Source: Bacteroidota bacterium
GTDB lineage: Bacteria > Bacteroidota > Ignavibacteria > Kapaibacteriales > UBA961
Reading direction: 5' to 3'
Assembly: GCA_018266765.1 (NCBI GenBank)
Contig: JAFDZU010000064.1
Span: 13,037-77,036, forward strand
Length of the DNA stretch: 64,000 nucleotides
A program made the position numbers and the translations under genes. Positions within the stretch are counted from its first letter, which is position 1. Each line of letters starts with the position of its first letter. The notes beneath the pieces are model-generated. The model was not told where the DNA came from. It was given only the letters and a program-made list of their open reading frames with translations, and did no database searches. Positions 62,542 through 64,000 of the stretch are shown here, piece by piece.

Positions 62542-63072
62542 ATGGCAGTAATGCTTCCCTTTAATTTCAGAACATGGATAGACGAGCATCGTCATCTTTT
62601 AAAACCGCCTGTGGGCAATGCACAAGTCTATAAAGACACTGAGTTTATCGTGATGGTTGTCGGCGGCCCGAATTCCCGTAAAGATTATCATTTCAACGAA
62701 GGTGAAGAGTTCTTTTATCAGCTTGAAGGCGATATTGTCGTAAAAATAATTGATGACGGAGTCCAAAAAGATATTCATATCCGCGAGGGTGATATATTTT
62801 TATTGCCTCCTAAAGTACCTCATTCACCGCAACGAGGAGCAAATACCGTAGGGCTTGTAATAGAACGTCGCCGTGAGACAACCGAACTTGATGCTTTTAT
62901 GTGGTTCTGTGAGAATTGTAATGCAAAACTCTACGAAGAATTTGTGGAACTTACCGATATAGTTGCTCAATTACCTCCAATATTCAAACGCTACTACGGC
63001 TCGGACGAACATCGCAGATGCAAATCATGCGGTACGGTAATGCAACCGCCTCCGCCCGTGAAAACTGAATAA
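62542..63072 (+). CDS. 3-Hydroxyanthranilate 3,4-dioxygenase
   Basis: 176 residues from the ATG at 62542, with GAGG before it; the frame extends to a TTG at 62479 that adds non-family residues. The cupin motif DYHFNEGEEFFYQLEGD supplies the His and Glu iron ligands, and LPPKVPHSPQRGANT the other His. The C-terminal CENCN...CKSCG pair is the rubredoxin-like second iron site of the bacterial enzymes. It opens the ring of 3-hydroxyanthranilate in tryptophan/kynurenine breakdown or quinolinate synthesis. It follows the class V aminotransferase. Confidence 0.95.
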   Translation: MAVMLPFNFRTWIDEHRHLLKPPVGNAQVYKDTEFIVMVVGGPNSRKDYHFNEGEEFFYQLEGDIVVKIIDDGVQKDIHIREGDIFLLPPKVPHSPQRGANTVGLVIERRRETTELDAFMWFCENCNAKLYEEFVELTDIVAQLPPIFKRYYGSDEHRRCKSCGTVMQPPPPVKTE

Positions 63073-63346
63073 AATAGAATACTTGTATGTTTTCTATTAG
63101 CAATAACTTTCCGTTGAAAGTTGTATCTATTAAACGGGATGTTTTGTATTTTTTTTAATTATTATGTTAAATTGTATGGTTTCGTGGTGTTCATAAGTCT
63201 ATGTATTGAATCAAATCAAGAATAAATAATAACTGTAACTATTTTCACTTCATTTTACTATTGAGGTGCAATACAAACAGCACAAAATTTTTCCTTATGC
63301 GATGAAAGAAGTTTTTACTTTGTGAATTATATCCGCAACGAAACCA

Positions 63347-64000
63347 ATGAAAAAGCTATCAGTTCTGCTTATAGCATTTCTCCTAAAACTTAGCTATACA
63401 GCAACCGCTTATCCAGCATCAGGAGTATTACAGTCAAACTCCGGGCAACAAGATGGTTATATACTTTTTGCTCCGATGTCCAGCACATCCACGTATCTCA
63501 TTGATAAAAACGGACAACAAATCAAATCGTGGAACAGTAAATATACTCCCGGTAAATCTGCATACCTTCTGCCTGACGGTTCACTGCTTCGTACCGGAAA
63601 TTTCGGTAATATTTACTTTAGAATGCCGGGTAATGGCGGAATTATTGAAAAATATACTTGGGATGGGAAGTTGGTGTGGTCGTATAAACTTTCTGATTCA
63701 CTGCAATGCCAACATCATGATATTTTTCCAATGCCTAATGGTAATATTCTTGCTATCGTTTGCGAAGTAAAGACTGCCGAAGAAGCAATCGCCGCCGGAC
63801 GTGACCCAATGCGTATTGACAGAATACTATATTCCGAAAAAATTATCGAAATAAAACCCGAAGGAAAATCTTCGGGAACTATCGTTTGGGAATGGAAGGC
63901 ATGGGATCATTTAGTTCAAGAATTCGACCCGACAAAAGCAAATTATGCACCGGTGGCAAAACACCCCGAACTCATAGATATTAATTATATCTACTCCGAA
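63347..64000 (+). CDS. Arylsulfotransferase-family secreted protein, 5' part (runs past the window end)
   Basis: 218 codons are visible and the frame is open to base 64000. A signal peptide is present (MKKLSVLLIAFLLKLSYTATA). The repeats of the arylsulfotransferase (ASST) propeller family are clear: DGYILFAPMSSTSTYLIDKN, GKSAYLLPDGSLLRTGNF, KYTWDGKLVWSYKL, CQHHDIFPMPNGNILAIV and SGTIVWEWKAWDHLVQEFDP. The HHD and WDHL segments match sites around the catalytic histidines of these enzymes. Family members transfer sulfate between phenols, or are non-enzymatic propellers. The 274 bases before it show no other gene. The C-terminus and any T9SS tail are beyond the window. Confidence 0.8.
   Translation, partial: MKKLSVLLIAFLLKLSYTATAYPASGVLQSNSGQQDGYILFAPMSSTSTYLIDKNGQQIKSWNSKYTPGKSAYLLPDGSLLRTGNFGNIYFRMPGNGGIIEKYTWDGKLVWSYKLSDSLQCQHHDIFPMPNGNILAIVCEVKTAEEAIAAGRDPMRIDRILYSEKIIEIKPEGKSSGTIVWEWKAWDHLVQEFDPTKANYAPVAKHPELIDINYIYSE

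Overview
The window comes from a moderately AT-rich member of the Bacteroidota/Chlorobiota superphylum, most likely a Kapabacteria- or Ignavibacteria-like lineage. The evidence is many secreted proteins ending in type IX secretion (T9SS) sorting domains, promoters with the Bacteroidota -7 motif TAnnTTTG, a DUF1501/DUF1800 pair, and TPR proteins fused to a LuxR-type helix-turn-helix. The exact lineage is inference; no rRNA is present.

Layout. 0-3.3 kb: tRNA modification genes (mtaB 3' end, truA) and a TPR-LuxR regulator. 3.3-10.5 kb: two secreted proteins with duplicated 5' leaders, a barrel-like outer-membrane protein, a tandem array of a hairpin-rich repeat, a lipoprotein and a large Asp-box T9SS protein. 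10.6-21.1 kb: glycosyltransferase, peptidase-like hydrolase, aspartokinase, PcrA-type helicase, AlbA_2 regulator, RfbC, two repeat elements and two more T9SS proteins. 21.2-32.1 kb: housekeeping genes (Mrp ATPase, NifU-like protein, tRNA-Val, pnp, rpsO, tRNA-Met, an NAD-type isocitrate dehydrogenase, thiolase, typA). 32.1-34.8 kb: a sulfide oxidation/sulfur relay islet (SQR, TusE-like, DsrE2-like) bracketed by a duplicated typA 3' end. 35-42.2 kb: pta, DUF1501/DUF1800, tRNA-Glu, a second NifU-like protein and a cysteine desulfurase. 42.4-60.4 kb: a large copper-handling island. 60.5-64 kb: a DUF4160/DUF2442 pair, a class V aminotransferase, 3-hydroxyanthranilate dioxygenase and the start of an arylsulfotransferase-like gene.

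The most unusual region is the copper island. It carries an HYC_CC_PP-type protein, a thioredoxin-like protein, a multicopper oxidase and a CxCC-containing Asp-box protein, the last three with T9SS tails. It also has two secreted CX4CH proteins, a complete Cus-type efflux system and a CopA ATPase with three N-terminal metal-binding modules. The RND pump CusA is split in the cytoplasmic TM4-TM5 loop, and its halves lie in reversed order at opposite ends of the efflux operon: C-half, outer-membrane factor, two adaptors, a metal-binding lipoprotein, N-half. The halves add up to one full-length pump with no evident overlap or loss, so the operon looks circularly permuted. Together the genes could oxidise or sequester copper at the surface, export it across both membranes and pump it out of the cytoplasm.
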